From positions 11,123,918-11,187,917 of the forward strand of contig NC_092091.1 in assembly GCF_045679555.1 (NCBI RefSeq): a stretch of DNA of 64,000 nucleotides, read 5' to 3'. This DNA comes from Salvelinus alpinus (lineage: Eukaryota; Chordata; Actinopteri; Salmoniformes; Salmonidae). A model generated the notes under the pieces. The model saw only the letters and a list, made by a program, of their open reading frames with translations, ran no database searches and had not been told where the DNA came from. Both the position numbers and the translations under genes were made by a program. This document shows positions 1 through 11,117 of the stretch, in pieces (positions within the stretch are counted from its first letter, which is position 1; each line of letters opens with the position of its first letter).

Positions 1-3000
1 GGAGGGGAACGCTTAAACATGTAAGGAGGGGAACGCTTAAACATGTAAGGAGGGGAACGCTTAAACATGTTAGGAGGGGAACGCTTAAACATGTAAGGAG
101 GGGAACGCATAAACATGTAAGGAGGGGAACGCATAAACATGTAAGGAGGGGAACGCTTAAACATGTTAGGAGGGGAACGCTTAAACATGTAAGGAGGGGA
201 CCGCTTAAACATGTTAGGAGGGGAACGCTTAAACATGTTAGGAGGGGAACGCTTAAACATGTAAGGAGGGGAACGCTTAAACATGTAAGGAGGGGAACGC
301 TTAAACATGTTAGGAGGGGAACGCTTAAACATGTTAGGAGGGGAACGCTTAAACATGTTAGGAGGGGAACGCTTAAACATGTTAGGAGGGGAACGCTTAA
401 ACATGTAAGGAGGGGAACGCATAAACATGTTAGGAGGGGAACGCTTAAACATGTAAGGAGGGGAACACTTAAACATGTAAGGAGGGGAACGCATAAACAT
501 GTAAGGAGGGGAACGCATAAACATGTAAGGAGGGGAACGCTTAAACATGTTAGGAGGGGAACGCTTAAACATGTAAGGAGGGGAACGCTTAAACATGTTA
601 GGAGGGGAACGCTTAAACATGTTAGGAGGGGAACGCTTAAACATGTAAGGAGGGGAACGCTTAAACATGTAAGGAGGGGAACGCATAAACATGTAAGGAG
701 GGGAACGCTTAAACATGTTAGGAGGGGAACGCTTAAACATGTAAGGAGGGGAACGCTTAAACATGTTAGGAGGGGAACGCTTAAACATGTTAGGAGGGGA
801 ACGCATAAACATGTAAGGAGGGGAACGCTTAAACATGTTAGGAGGGGAACGCTTAAACATGTAAGGAGGGGAACGCTTAAACATGTAAGGAGGGGAACGC
901 TTAAACATGTAAGGAGGGGAACGCTTAAACATGTTAGGAGGGGAACGCTTAAACATGTAAGGAGGGGAACGCTTAAACATGTAAGGAGGGGAACGCATAA
1001 ACATGTAAGGAGGGGAACGCTTAAACATGTTAGGAGGGGAACGCTTAAACATGTAAGGAGGGGAACGCTTAAACATGTAAGGAGGGGAACGCATAAACAT
1101 GTAAGGAGGGGAACGCTTAAACATGTAAGGAGGGGAACGCATAAACATGTAAGGAGGGGAACGCATAAACATGTAAGGAGGGGAACGCTTAAACATGTAA
1201 GGAGGGGAACGCTTAAACATGTAAGGAGGGGAACGCTTAAACATGTTAGGAGGGGAACGCTTAAACATGTTAGGAGGGGAACGCTTAAACATGTTAGGAG
1301 GGGAACGCTTAAACATGTTAGGAGGGGAACGCTTAAACATGTTAGGAGGGGAACGCTTAAACATGTTAGGAGGGGAACGCTTAAACATGTTAGGAGGGGA
1401 ACGCTTAAACATGTTAGGAGGGGAACGCTTAAACATGTTAGGAGGGGAACGCTTAAACATGTAAGGAGGGGAACGCATAAACATGTAAGGAGGGGAACGC
1501 TTAAACATGTTAGGAGGGGAACGCTTAAACATGTAAGGAGGGGAACGCTTAAACATGTTAGGAGGGGAACGCTTAAACATGTAAGGAGGGGAACGCTTAA
1601 ACATGTTAGGAGGGGAACGCTTAAACATGTAAGGAGGGGAACGCTTAAACATGTAAGGAGGGGAACGCTTAAACATGTTAGGAGGGGAACGCATAAACAT
1701 GTAAGGAGGGGAACGCTTAAACATGTTAGGAGGGGAACGCTTAAACATGTTAGGAGGGGAACGCTTAAACATGTAAGGAGGGGAACGCTTAAACATGTAA
1801 GGAGGGGAACGCTTAAACATGTAAGGAGGGGAACGCTTAAACATGTTAGGAGGGGAACGCTTAAACATGTTAGGAGGGGAACGCTTAAACATGTAAGGAG
1901 GGGAACGCTTAAACATGTAAGGAGGGGAACGCTTAAACATGTTAGGAGGGGAACGCTTAAACATGTTAGGAGGGGAACGCTTAAACATGTTAGGAGGGGA
2001 ACGCTTAAACATGTTAGGAGGGGAACGCTTAAACATGTTAGGAGGGGAACGCTTAAACATGTAAGGAGGGGAACGCTTAAACATGTTAGGAGGGGAACGC
2101 TTAAACATGTTAGGAGGGGAACGCTTAAACATGTTAGGAGGGGAACGCTTAAACATGTTAGGAGGGGAACGCTTAAACATGTTAGGAGGGGAACGCTTAA
2201 ACATGTTAGGAGGGGAACGCTTAAACATGTTAGGAGGGGAACGCTTAAACATGTTAGGAGGGGAACGCTTAAACATGTTAGGAGGGGAACGCTTAAACAT
2301 GTAAGGAGGGGAACGCATAAACATGTAAGGAGGGGAACGCTTAAACATGTTAGGAGGGGAACGCTTAAACATGTAAGGAGGGGAACGCTTAAACATGTTA
2401 GGAGGGGAACGCTTAAACATGTAAGGAGGGGAACGCTTAAACATGTTAGGAGGGGAACGCTTAAACATGTAAGGAGGGGAACGCTTAAACATGTAAGGAG
2501 GGGAACGCTTAAACATGTTAGGAGGGGAACGCATAAACATGTAAGGAGGGGAACGCTTAAACATGTTAGGAGGGGAACGCTTAAACATGTTAGGAGGGGA
2601 ACGCTTAAACATGTAAGGAGGGGAACGCTTAAACATGTAAGGAGGGGAACGCTTAAACATGTAAGGAGGGGAACGCTTAAACATGTTAGGAGGGGAACGC
2701 TTAAACATGTTAGGAGGGGAACGCTTAAACATGTAAGGAGGGGAACGCTTAAACATGTAAGGAGGGGAACGCTTAAACATGTTAGGAGGGGAACGCTTAA
2801 ACATGTTAGGAGGGGAACGCTTAAACATGTTAGGAGGGGAACGCTTAAACATGTTAGGAGGGGAACGCTTAAACATGTTAGGAGGGGAACGCTTAAACAT
2901 GTAAGGAGGGGAACGCTTAAACATGTTAGGAGGGGAACGCTTAAACATGTAAGGAGGGGAACGCTTAAACATGTAAGGAGGGGAACGCTTAAACATGTAA

Positions 3001-4340
3001 GGAGGGGAACACTTAAACATGTTAGGAGGGGAACGCTTAAACATGTAAGGAGGGGAACACTTAAACATGTTAGGAGGGGAACGCTTAAACATGTAAGGAG
3101 GGGAACGCTTAAACATGTAAGGAGGGGAACGCTTAAACATGTAAGGAGGGGAACGCTTAAACATGTAAGGAGGGGAACGCTTAAACATGTTAGGAGGGGA
3201 ACGCTTAAACATGTAAGGAGGGGAACGCTTAAACATGTTAGGAGGGGAACGCTTAAACATGTTAGGAGGGGACCACTTAAACATGTAAGGAGGGGACCAC
3301 TTAAACATGTAAGGAGGGGAACGCTTAAACATGTTAGGAGGGGAACGCTTAAACATGTAAGGAGGGGAACGCATAAACATGTAAGGAGGGGAACGCTTAA
3401 ACATGTAAGGAGGGGAACGCTTAAACATGTAAGGAGGGGAACGCTTAAACATGTTAGGAGGGGAACGCTTAAACATGTAAGGAGGGGAACGCTTAAACAT
3501 GTTAGGAGGGGAACGCTTAAACATGTTAGGAGGGGACCACTTAAACATGTAAGGAGGGGACCACTTAAACATGTAAGGAGGGGAACGCTTAAACATGTTA
3601 GGAGGGGAACGCTTAAACATGTAAGGAGGGGAACGCATAAACATGTAAGGAGGGGAACGCTTAAACATGTAAGGAGGGGAACGCATAAACATGTAAGGAG
3701 GGGAACGCTTAAACATGTAAGGAGGGGAACGCTTAAACATGTAAGGAGGGGAACGCTTAAACATGTAAGGAGGGGAACGCTTAAACATGTAAGGAGGGGA
3801 ACGCTTAAACATGTAAGGAGGGGAACGCTTAAACATGTAAGGAGGGGAACGCTTAAACATGTAAGGAGGGGAACGCATAAACATGTAAGGAGGGGACCAC
3901 TTAAACATGTAAGGAGGGGAACGCTTAAACATGTAAGGAGGGGAACGCTTAAACATGTTAGGAGGGGAACGCTTAAACATGTAAGGAGGGGAACGCTTAA
4001 ACATGTAAGGAGGGGAACGCTTAAACATGTAAGGAGGGGAACGCTTAAACATGTTAGGAGGGGAACGCTTAAACATGTAAGGAGGGGAACGCTTAAACAT
4101 GTAAGGAGGGGAACGCTTAAACATGTAAGGAGGGGAACGCTTAAACATGTAAGGAGGGGAACACTTAAACATGTAAGGAGGGGAACGCATAAACATGTAA
4201 GGAGGGGAACGCTTAAACATGTAAGGAGGGGAACGCTTAAACATGTAAGGAGGGGAACACTTAAACATGTAAGGAGGGGAACGCTTAAACATGTTAGGAG
4301 GGGAACGCTTAAACATGTAAGGAGGGGAACGCTTAAACAT
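1..4340. repeat. 24-bp minisatellite, 180 copies
   Basis: The 24-bp unit begins GGAGGGGAACGC and ends AAACATGTAA or AAACATGTTA. It is repeated 180 times in strict register from 1 to 4320, followed by a 20-bp partial copy. No insertion or deletion occurs across the array. Variation is confined to a few positions: GTAA/GTTA, CTT/CAT, and AACG/AACA/ACCA/ACCG. The array continues off the left edge. Because the next hapln3 exon to the right is the Link-1 exon on the minus strand, the array lies in the following hapln3 intron. Runs of GTTA-type units make short 8-residue-periodic open frames, which I regard as non-coding. Confidence 0.97.
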
Positions 4341-4418
4341 TCATTCGCATTTCTCAATTGTTTTGTAACACTTTTATTTTGCTGAAGTGTTTAATCTGGG
4401 TTTTTGGAGACCAATATT

Positions 4419-4457
<39 letters not shown>

Positions 4458-4963
4458 ACCCTTGGGGGCAGCTGAGAAACAGAAGGCATCAAAGTGGTGG
4501 AGGTGGCGGTGGCGTTGTCCATAACTACGGAGACCAGGGGCTAAGTCCACGCCCCCACAGGGCTCCCGCGGTGTGGTGATTGGGTACTGAGCCATCCCAT
4601 CAGCCAACCAGCCGGCGTTGCACCAGTCGAGCCCCTCCTCCCAGGCGACAAAGAGCTGGTCGAAGGTGGCCAGGGTCGAATCCTGCTCCTCACACGCACG
4701 CTGGGCCCCCAGGAAGTTGAAATGGTAGCGGCCCTTCTGGGAGTGGTAGGGAAATACCACTCCTATAATGGGGGAAAAGTTTGAAATGTTCTATAGGGGT
4801 TAAATTGCTATAGGGGTTAAATCCACCAACAGTCTTTGCAGTGACTAATGCCAGTATAGACACTTGTAAGGACAATATGTTCAAGGTCATTTCAAAAACA
4901 GATTGAACGGAGTGGACTGTGTTCTGTTCAGAGCTGAGGGGGCTGTCTAGACACACACACACA

Positions 4964-5023
<60 letters not shown>

Positions 5024-7856
5024 CACACACACACCTCGCAGCTCCAGCTCCACCGTCACGCTTTCGTCCTCCAGCCCGTCGATGACCTCACAGCGGTAAC
5101 GGCCCGTGTCGTTCAGGTGCAGCTCCTTGATCACCAGCGACATGTCCCCTGGAGCAGCCCGACGCAGGCGCACCCTCCCCTGGAAGCTGCCGTAGCTACG
5201 GTGACGGTTGCCCATGGCGACCATCACGTCGGTCTCATGGGTGGTCGTGCTGGCGCCGTTGGTGGGCAGCCAAGACCATTTGACCCGGGTACGACGGGGG
5301 CCATTGATCTCGGGTTCGTAGCGGTAGTGACAGGGCAGGGTAACATTACTACCCCTGGCCGCCGACACCGAGGGCTCGGGGGACTCCACGTGGAGACGCA
5401 CCCCGTTGAAATAGACTGGAGAAGACGCAGTAGAGACAAGGACACAGGATAAACAAGAGTTATACAGTAGAAACAGGATAGATAAGTTATACAGTAGAAA
5501 CAGGATATATAAGAGTTATACAGTAGAAACAGGATAGATAACAGTTATACAGTAGAAACAGGATAGACCTGAGTTAAACAGTAGAAACAGGATAGATAAG
5601 AGTTATATCATACAGTAGATAGTGTATAGGGGACCAAGTATTTTTCCTGACCATGTGATTAGACCAGAGCCCCAAATACACCTGGGTCTGCCTCCAGAGT
5701 ATTTGGGTCTTACCAGGTTACCAGACCCTATATGGAGCCCTTGTGAATGTTGTGCAGGTTTCTGTACATACGGTGCCTTCAGTAAGTATTCATACCCCTT
5801 GATTTATTCCACATTTTGTTACGTTACAGTCTGAATAAAAAATGGATTACATCTGGGGGGGGGGTTTCCCTCAACCGTCTACACACAATATCCCATAATG
5901 ACAAAGTGAAAACATGTTTTATTTTTCCTAATTTATTGAAAAAGAAATGCAGAAATATCTAATTTTCCATAAGTACTCACACCCCATAGTCAATACAAGC
6001 TAGAATCATCGATTACAGCGATTACAGCTGTGAGTCTTTTTGGGTAAGTCTCAATATTTGCATATTATTATATTTTTTATTCTTCAAACTCTGTCAAGTT
6101 GGTTGTTGATTATTGCTACACAGCCATTTTCTCAAGCTTAATTTAAGTCAAAACTGTAACTAGCCCACTCAGTAACATTCACTGTCATCTTGGTAACATC
6201 TCCTGTGTATATTTGGCCTTGTGTTTTAGGTTATTGTCCTGCTGAAAGGTGAATTCATCTCCCAGTGTCTGTTGGAAAGCAGACTGAACCAGGTTTTCCT
6301 CTAGGATTCTGCCTGTGCTTAGCTCTATTCCATTTATTTTTATCCTAAAAAACTCCCTAGTCCTTGCTGATGACAAGCATACCCATTGCATGATGCAGCC
6401 ACCATCATGCTTGACAATATGAAGAGTGATACTCAGTGATGTGTTGGATTTTCCCCAAACATAACACTTTGTTTTCATGACATAAAGTTAATTTCCTTGC
6501 CACATTCTTTGCAGTTTTACTTTAGTGCCTTATTGCAAACAGTATGCATGTTTTGGAATGTTTGTATTTTGTACAGACTTCCTTCTTTTCACTCTGTCAA
6601 TTATGTTAGTATTATGGAGTAACTACAATGTTGTTGATCCATCCTCAGTGTTCTCCTATCACAGCCATCAAACTCTGTAACTGTTTTAAAGTCACCATTG
6701 ACCTCATGGTGAAGTGGTTTCCTTCCTCCCCGGCAACTGAGCTGGAAAGGACGCCTGTATCTTTGTAGTGACTGGGTGTTTAAATACACCACCCAACGTG
6801 TAATTAATAACTTCACCATGCTCAAAGGGATATCCAATGTCTGCTTTTTTCTTCTTTTTTTTAACCCATCTACCAATAAGTGCCCTTCTTTGCGAGGCAT
6901 CGGAAACCCCCCCTGGTCTTTGTGGTTGAATCTGTGTTTGAAATTCATTGCAAGACTGAGGGATCATTAGAGATAATTGTATGTGTGGGTTACAGAGATG
7001 AAGTTGTCATTCAAAAATCATGTTAAACACTATTACTGCACACAGAGTCCATGCAACTTATGTAACTTGTTAAGCAAAACTTATTTAGACTTATTTAGGC
7101 TTATTTAGGCTTGTGATAACAAAGGAGTTGAATACTTATTGACTCAAGACATATCAGCTTTACATTTTTAATTACATTTGTAAAAAATGTTTAAAAACAT
7201 AACTCGACTTTGACATTATAGGGTATTGTGTGTAGGCCAGTGAAACAAAACCTCATTCTAATCCATTTTAACGTTAGGCTGTAACACAACAAAATGTGGA
7301 AAGAGTCAAAAGGTGTGACTTCTTTCTGAAGGCACTGCAACAAACTGTACAGCCGATATTGTAGAAGTTAATACCACTCCAGACTGTGTGCTGTCTGCTA
7401 CACCTTGTGGCATGGACAGACTGCCCGCATTCTTCTAACGTAGACAATGGAATGGTATTTGATATTACATGTGGAAGGGCCCCCCTTCAAGAACATTATA
7501 CCATGTTCACACTACAGCGCCAATCCAAAACCATACTGTTCTGTGCTCTAATCATTAACTTTTTTCACATTCTCTGTTCGGGTTTCAGCAACTTTGGTGG
7601 ATGCGTATTCAGGCCAGCCCTGTACAGCGCTGCTCGGCTTGGCTCAGTAGTGTGAAAAATGTATAACAACGTTCTCTCTTTATTTATGGCTGTATCTGTA
7701 TGACCTACTCTCTCCGTTGCCATCGCCGTTCATGATGTCGTGGTAGAAAAAGCCGTTGTTGTATCTTGGGGCGGCGTGGCTGGAGACGAGGAGGTACATC
7801 CAGACGACCAGTAGGGGGCGTAGTAGGTTCAACATCCTCACCGCGAAACACTGCAT
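1..7856 (-). CDS. hapln3: hapln3, hyaluronan and proteoglycan link protein 3 (partial gene span)
   Basis: Secreted link proteins lock hyaluronan to lectican proteoglycans in the extracellular matrix. Three coding exons are visible: signal peptide (7709-7835), Ig V-type domain (5035-5415) and first Link domain (4460-4762). All join in phase 1. The second Link exon must lie beyond position 1, past the minisatellite. The Ig domain has its two cysteines (LPCHY, YRCEV) and a KWSW tryptophan. The Link module has four cysteines (RACEE, DWCNA, EPCGG, AFCFS). The paralog call (HAPLN3 rather than HAPLN1, 2 or 4) rests mainly on adjacency to mfge8, as in human. A degenerate Tc1 element fills most of the signal-Ig intron. 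Confidence 0.93.
4420..4455. repeat. (CA)n microsatellite
   Basis: About 18 CA dinucleotides on the plus strand, which read as UG repeats in hapln3 pre-mRNA. They begin four bases after the GT of the Link-1 donor. Confidence 0.95.
4460..4762 (-). CDS. hapln3: hapln3 exon: first Link (Xlink) domain
   Basis: This 303-bp exon is symmetric in phase 1. Its acceptor reads CCATTATAG before GAGTGG and its donor is G|GTCAGT at 4459. It encodes about 101 residues starting GVVFPYHSQKGRYHFNF and ending FDAFCFSAAPKG, with the four cysteines of a hyaluronan-binding Link module. The donor runs straight into a (GT)n tract on the transcript strand. Confidence 0.95.
4763..5034 (-). other. hapln3: hapln3 intron between Ig and Link-1 exons, rich in (GT)n
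   Basis: A compact 272-bp intron. Its first 80 or so transcribed bases (5034 down to 4950) are almost pure GT/TG, with a few GG and AT interruptions. The 5' splice site itself is the first GT of that tract (CGAG|GTGTGT). Confidence 0.85.
5035..5415 (-). CDS. hapln3: hapln3 exon: Ig V-type domain
   Basis: This 381-bp exon is phase 1 on both sides. The acceptor is TTCTCCAG|TCTATTTC and the donor CGAG|GTGTGT. It encodes YFNGVRLHVESPEPSV through VTVELELR, with Ig cysteines in VTLPCHY and GRYRCEV and the DTGRYRC motif typical of V-set domains. The split codon with the upstream exon (A|TC) gives Ile. Confidence 0.95.
5434..5615. repeat. 29-bp tandem repeat, about 6 copies
   Basis: Imperfect copies of a unit containing ACAGTAGAAACAGGATAGAT followed by AAGAGTTAT. 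It lies in the hapln3 intron just upstream of the Ig exon. Confidence 0.85.
5771..7337 (-). mobile_element. Degenerate Tc1-like DNA transposon in hapln3 intron
   Basis: The ends are inverted: GGTGCCTTCAGTAAGTATTC on the left and CTTTCTGAAGGCACTG on the right. TA precedes the left end; the right flank has decayed to CA. Transposase remnants on the minus strand (6185-6478) include VKHDGGCIMQW and [13 protein letters not shown], which match the region before and around the second catalytic Asp. Many stops and indels are present, so the element is dead. It makes up about 1.57 kb of the 2.29-kb intron. Confidence 0.9.
7709..7835 (-). CDS. hapln3: hapln3 exon: start codon and signal peptide
   Basis: The frame opens MLNLLRPLLVVWMYLLVSS, a hydrophobic signal peptide, then HAAPRYNNGFFYHDIMNGDG. 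The donor GAGA|GTAGGT at 7708 leaves one base (A), which with the TC of the Ig exon gives Ile, so the product reads NGE-I-YFNGV. The Met at 7835 puts the hydrophobic core directly after it. An in-frame Met at 7856 (MQCFAVR) is the alternative. A 5' UTR exon was not located. Confidence 0.85.
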
Positions 7857-9230
7857 CTGATTTATTCTATGAGGGATTCTTGTCATACAGGCATCAAAAA
7901 CACCATTTATGATTGGTTATTCCACTCAATTGTTCCCTATCAAATCACTTTTATACATTTGTAAAGTTTGTATACATTTCCTTAATTCATAGGGGATTTA
8001 ATGCAGATTTGATTATATTTCGGACATATGCTGTTGTAAATTAATCTCAATTTTAATTTGATTAAACTAGATTTGGCCTGTTATTAGTTTAACAACTGTG
8101 TTCAAATAATTTATATAATCATCAGTAGAGGTCGTTGAAACCTTATATTATAAATTAATTATGTGAAATTGAGTCGCCGACGCACTCTTGGTCTCTTTGT
8201 CAAATATACTTTAATCTGTGCTTGGAGGTTTATGTTTATGACATTCATACCTCATAGAACAACATAAAGTATAATATTTACAAAATAAAATTTATAAATT
8301 AAAACGAATTACTATTAAAAGGTTTAATGTACATCTCGTATCACCCACAAATCATGTGTCAAATAAATGTCAAAACAATCAATTGATGCGGTGAAACAGA
8401 ATAAATACAGCACATGACAAATAAAGTCAAGAAATCACGAAATAATTTTGAAGTATTTGATTTCAGAAAATATAATTTTGCACAGTTTAACCAAAGGACA
8501 AATCAAGTGCTATGAATTAAAAACGTTCTTATAATTAAAAGGAACCGAAATACAGGCTATTGTTCAGTCAGAATATAATTTTTTGTTACAAGTTTTTGTT
8601 GTTGTAAGTATTTAACTAGACCGTGCAGCCTATGGTTGTCTAATTCTCTCTAACAAATCTTCTCTAATCGTCCAGCTACTTTGATTGTTTTATCACTTTC
8701 AAGTTGTCGGTGGCAAAGTCATTTTTATTAAATTATCTATTTGGCATCACTCAAAACAGTTAAGTTTCGTTTTTCTCGAACCATTCACAGGACACATTCC
8801 AATATCCCAAAGGTCGTAAAAATAAGACTACTTACAGATGTAACGTCGTGTCAGTTCATGTTCCCCCTGATGTGTCTTTGTGAGATAGCTACACGCCTGG
8901 TCCCAATTCTTCCCATTGCCATTTTTAGGGAGAATAAGAGATCTGACGTCATCCAGAGCAATCCTCTTGAAATGAACGAAAGTGACCTCATCGTAAAAAT
9001 AAAATAAAACGCCCATAAGACCATCAAAGCTGCAAGACGTTTAGCCTACTATTGCGTTTGCAGTCATACGGATACAAACCGACAACAATTAAATGTACTT
9101 AATGATCTTTATAATATTTACTTTAGTAGCTTACATTACAGCTGCATTTGAAACGGCATTGTAATGCAATTTTGATTCTTGCTTTCTTTCCCCATATTTA
9201 TTTTAAAACATCAGGGCAACATCAATGAGG
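7857..9230. other. AT-rich intergenic sequence upstream of hapln3
   Basis: No coding exon or recognisable element was seen. An inverted CCAAT-type motif (ATTGGTTATT, about 7911-7920) lies about 75 bp upstream of the hapln3 start and could belong to its promoter, but no clear TATA box or CpG island is visible. The region from 8000 to 9200 is very AT-rich. Confidence 0.5.
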
Positions 9231-9234
9231 ATAT

Positions 9235-11117
9235 GTTCCTGGTGACTGAGCCTGTACATGAATACAGGCTCGCTTTGAGGACAATACAGTGCCACTGACA
9301 CGGCCCGCTACCAAAACCTGCGGACTCTCCTTCACTGCAGCCGACCTGAGTAAAACATTTAAACGTGTTAACCCTCGCAAGGCTGCAGGCCCAGACGGCA
9401 TCCCCGGCCGCGTCCTCAGAGCATGCGCAGACCAGCTGGCTGGTGTGTTTCCGGACATATTCAATCAATCCTTATCCCAGTCTGCTGTCCCCACATGCTT
9501 CAAGAGGGCCACCATTGTTCCTGTTCCCAAGAAAGCTAAAGTAACTGAGCTAAACGACTACCGCCTGTAGCACTCACTTCCGTCATCATGAAGTGCTTTG
9601 AGAGACTAGTCAAGGACCATATCACCTCCACCCTACCTGACACCCTAGACCCACTCCAATTTGCTTACCGCACCAATAGGTCCACAGACGACGCAATCGC
9701 AACCACACTGCACACTGCCCTAACCCATCTGGACAAGAGGAATACCTATGTGAGAATGCTGTTCATCGACTACAGCTCAGCATTTAACACCATAGTACCC
9801 TCCAAACTCGTCATCAAGCTCGAGACCCTGGGTCTCGACCCCACCCTGTGCAACTGGGTCCTGGACTTCCTGATGGGCCGCCCCCAGGTGGTGAGGGTAG
9901 GTAACAACATCTCCACCCCGCTGATCCTCAACACTGGGGCCCCACAAGGGTGCGTTCTGATCTCTCTCCTGTACTCCCTGTTCACCCACGACTGCGTGGC
10001 CATGCACGCCTCCAACTCAATCATCAAGTTTGTAGACGACACTACAGTGGTAGGCTTGATTACCAACAACGACGAGACGGCCTACAGGGAGGAGGTGAGG
10101 GCCCTCGGAGTGTGGTGTCAGGAAAATAACCTCACACTCAACGTCAACAAAACAAAGGAGATGATCGTGGACTTCAGGAAACAGCAGAGGGAGCAGCCCC
10201 CTATCCACATCAACAGGACAGTAGTGGAGAGGGTAGTAAGTTTTAAGTTCCTCGGCGTACACATCACGGACAAACTGAATTGGTCCATCCACACTGACAG
10301 CGTGGTGAAGAAGGCGCAGCAGCGCCTCTTCAACGTCAGGAGGCTGAAGAAATTCGGCTTGTCACCAAAAGCACTCACAAACTTTTACAGATACAATCGA
10401 GAGCATCCTGTCGGGCTGTATCACCGCCTGGTACGGCAACTGCTCCGCCCACAACCGTAAGGCTCTCCAGAGGGTAGTGAGGTCTGCACAACGCATCACC
10501 CGGGGAAAACTACCTGCCCTCCAGGACACCTACACCACCCGATGTCACAGGAAGGCCATAAAGATCATCAAGGACAACAACCACCCGAGCCACTGCCTGT
10601 TCACCCCGCTATCATCCAGAAGGCGAGGTCAGTACAGGTGCATCAAAGTAGGGACCGAGAGACTGAAAAACAGCTTCTATCTCAAGGCCATCAGACTGTT
10701 AAACAGCCACCACTAACATTGAGTGGCTGCTGCCAACATACTGACTCAACTCCAGCCACTTTAATAATGGAAAAATCTATGTAAAAAAATGTTTCACTAG
10801 CCACTTTAAACAATGGCACTTAATATGTTTACATACCCTACATTACTCATCTCATATGTATATACTGTACTCTATACCATCTACTGCATCTTGCCTATGC
10901 CGTTCTGTACCATCACTCATTCATATAGTTTTATGTACATATTCTTTATCCCTTTACACTTGTGTGTATAAGGTAGTTGTTGTGAAATTGTTAGGTTAGA
11001 TTACTCGTTGGTTATTACTGCATTGTCGGAACTAGAAGCACAAGCATTTCGCTACACTCACATTAACATCTGCTAACCATGTGTATGTGACAAATAAAAT
11101 TGGATTTGATTTGATTC
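9235..11117 (+). mobile_element. L2-type LINE, 5'-truncated, RT domain frameshifted
   Basis: The RT core is visible in order: [17 protein letters not shown] (about 9370), [16 protein letters not shown] (about 9765), TGAPQGCVL and [11 protein letters not shown] (catalytic FVDD, about 10025), then [16 protein letters not shown]. The 3' end carries GACAAATAAAATTGGATTTG plus GATTT repeats, as in salmonid L2 3' tails. At least two frameshifts disrupt it: near 9565 (between DYR and MKCFERLV) and near 10390 (after TNFYR). The N-terminal endonuclease part is missing. It closely resembles the abundant salmonid L2 consensus, which suggests recent insertion. Confidence 0.92.

Noticed and set aside
1243-2304. 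Open frames with an MLGGERLN octad repeated nine times
   Set aside because: They occur only where consecutive minisatellite units have GTTA instead of GTAA. They have no start/stop logic beyond the repeat and lie on the strand opposite hapln3 within an intron.
4919-5452. 177-codon plus-strand frame rich in HT repeats
   Set aside because: Antisense shadow of the hapln3 Ig exon plus the CA microsatellite.
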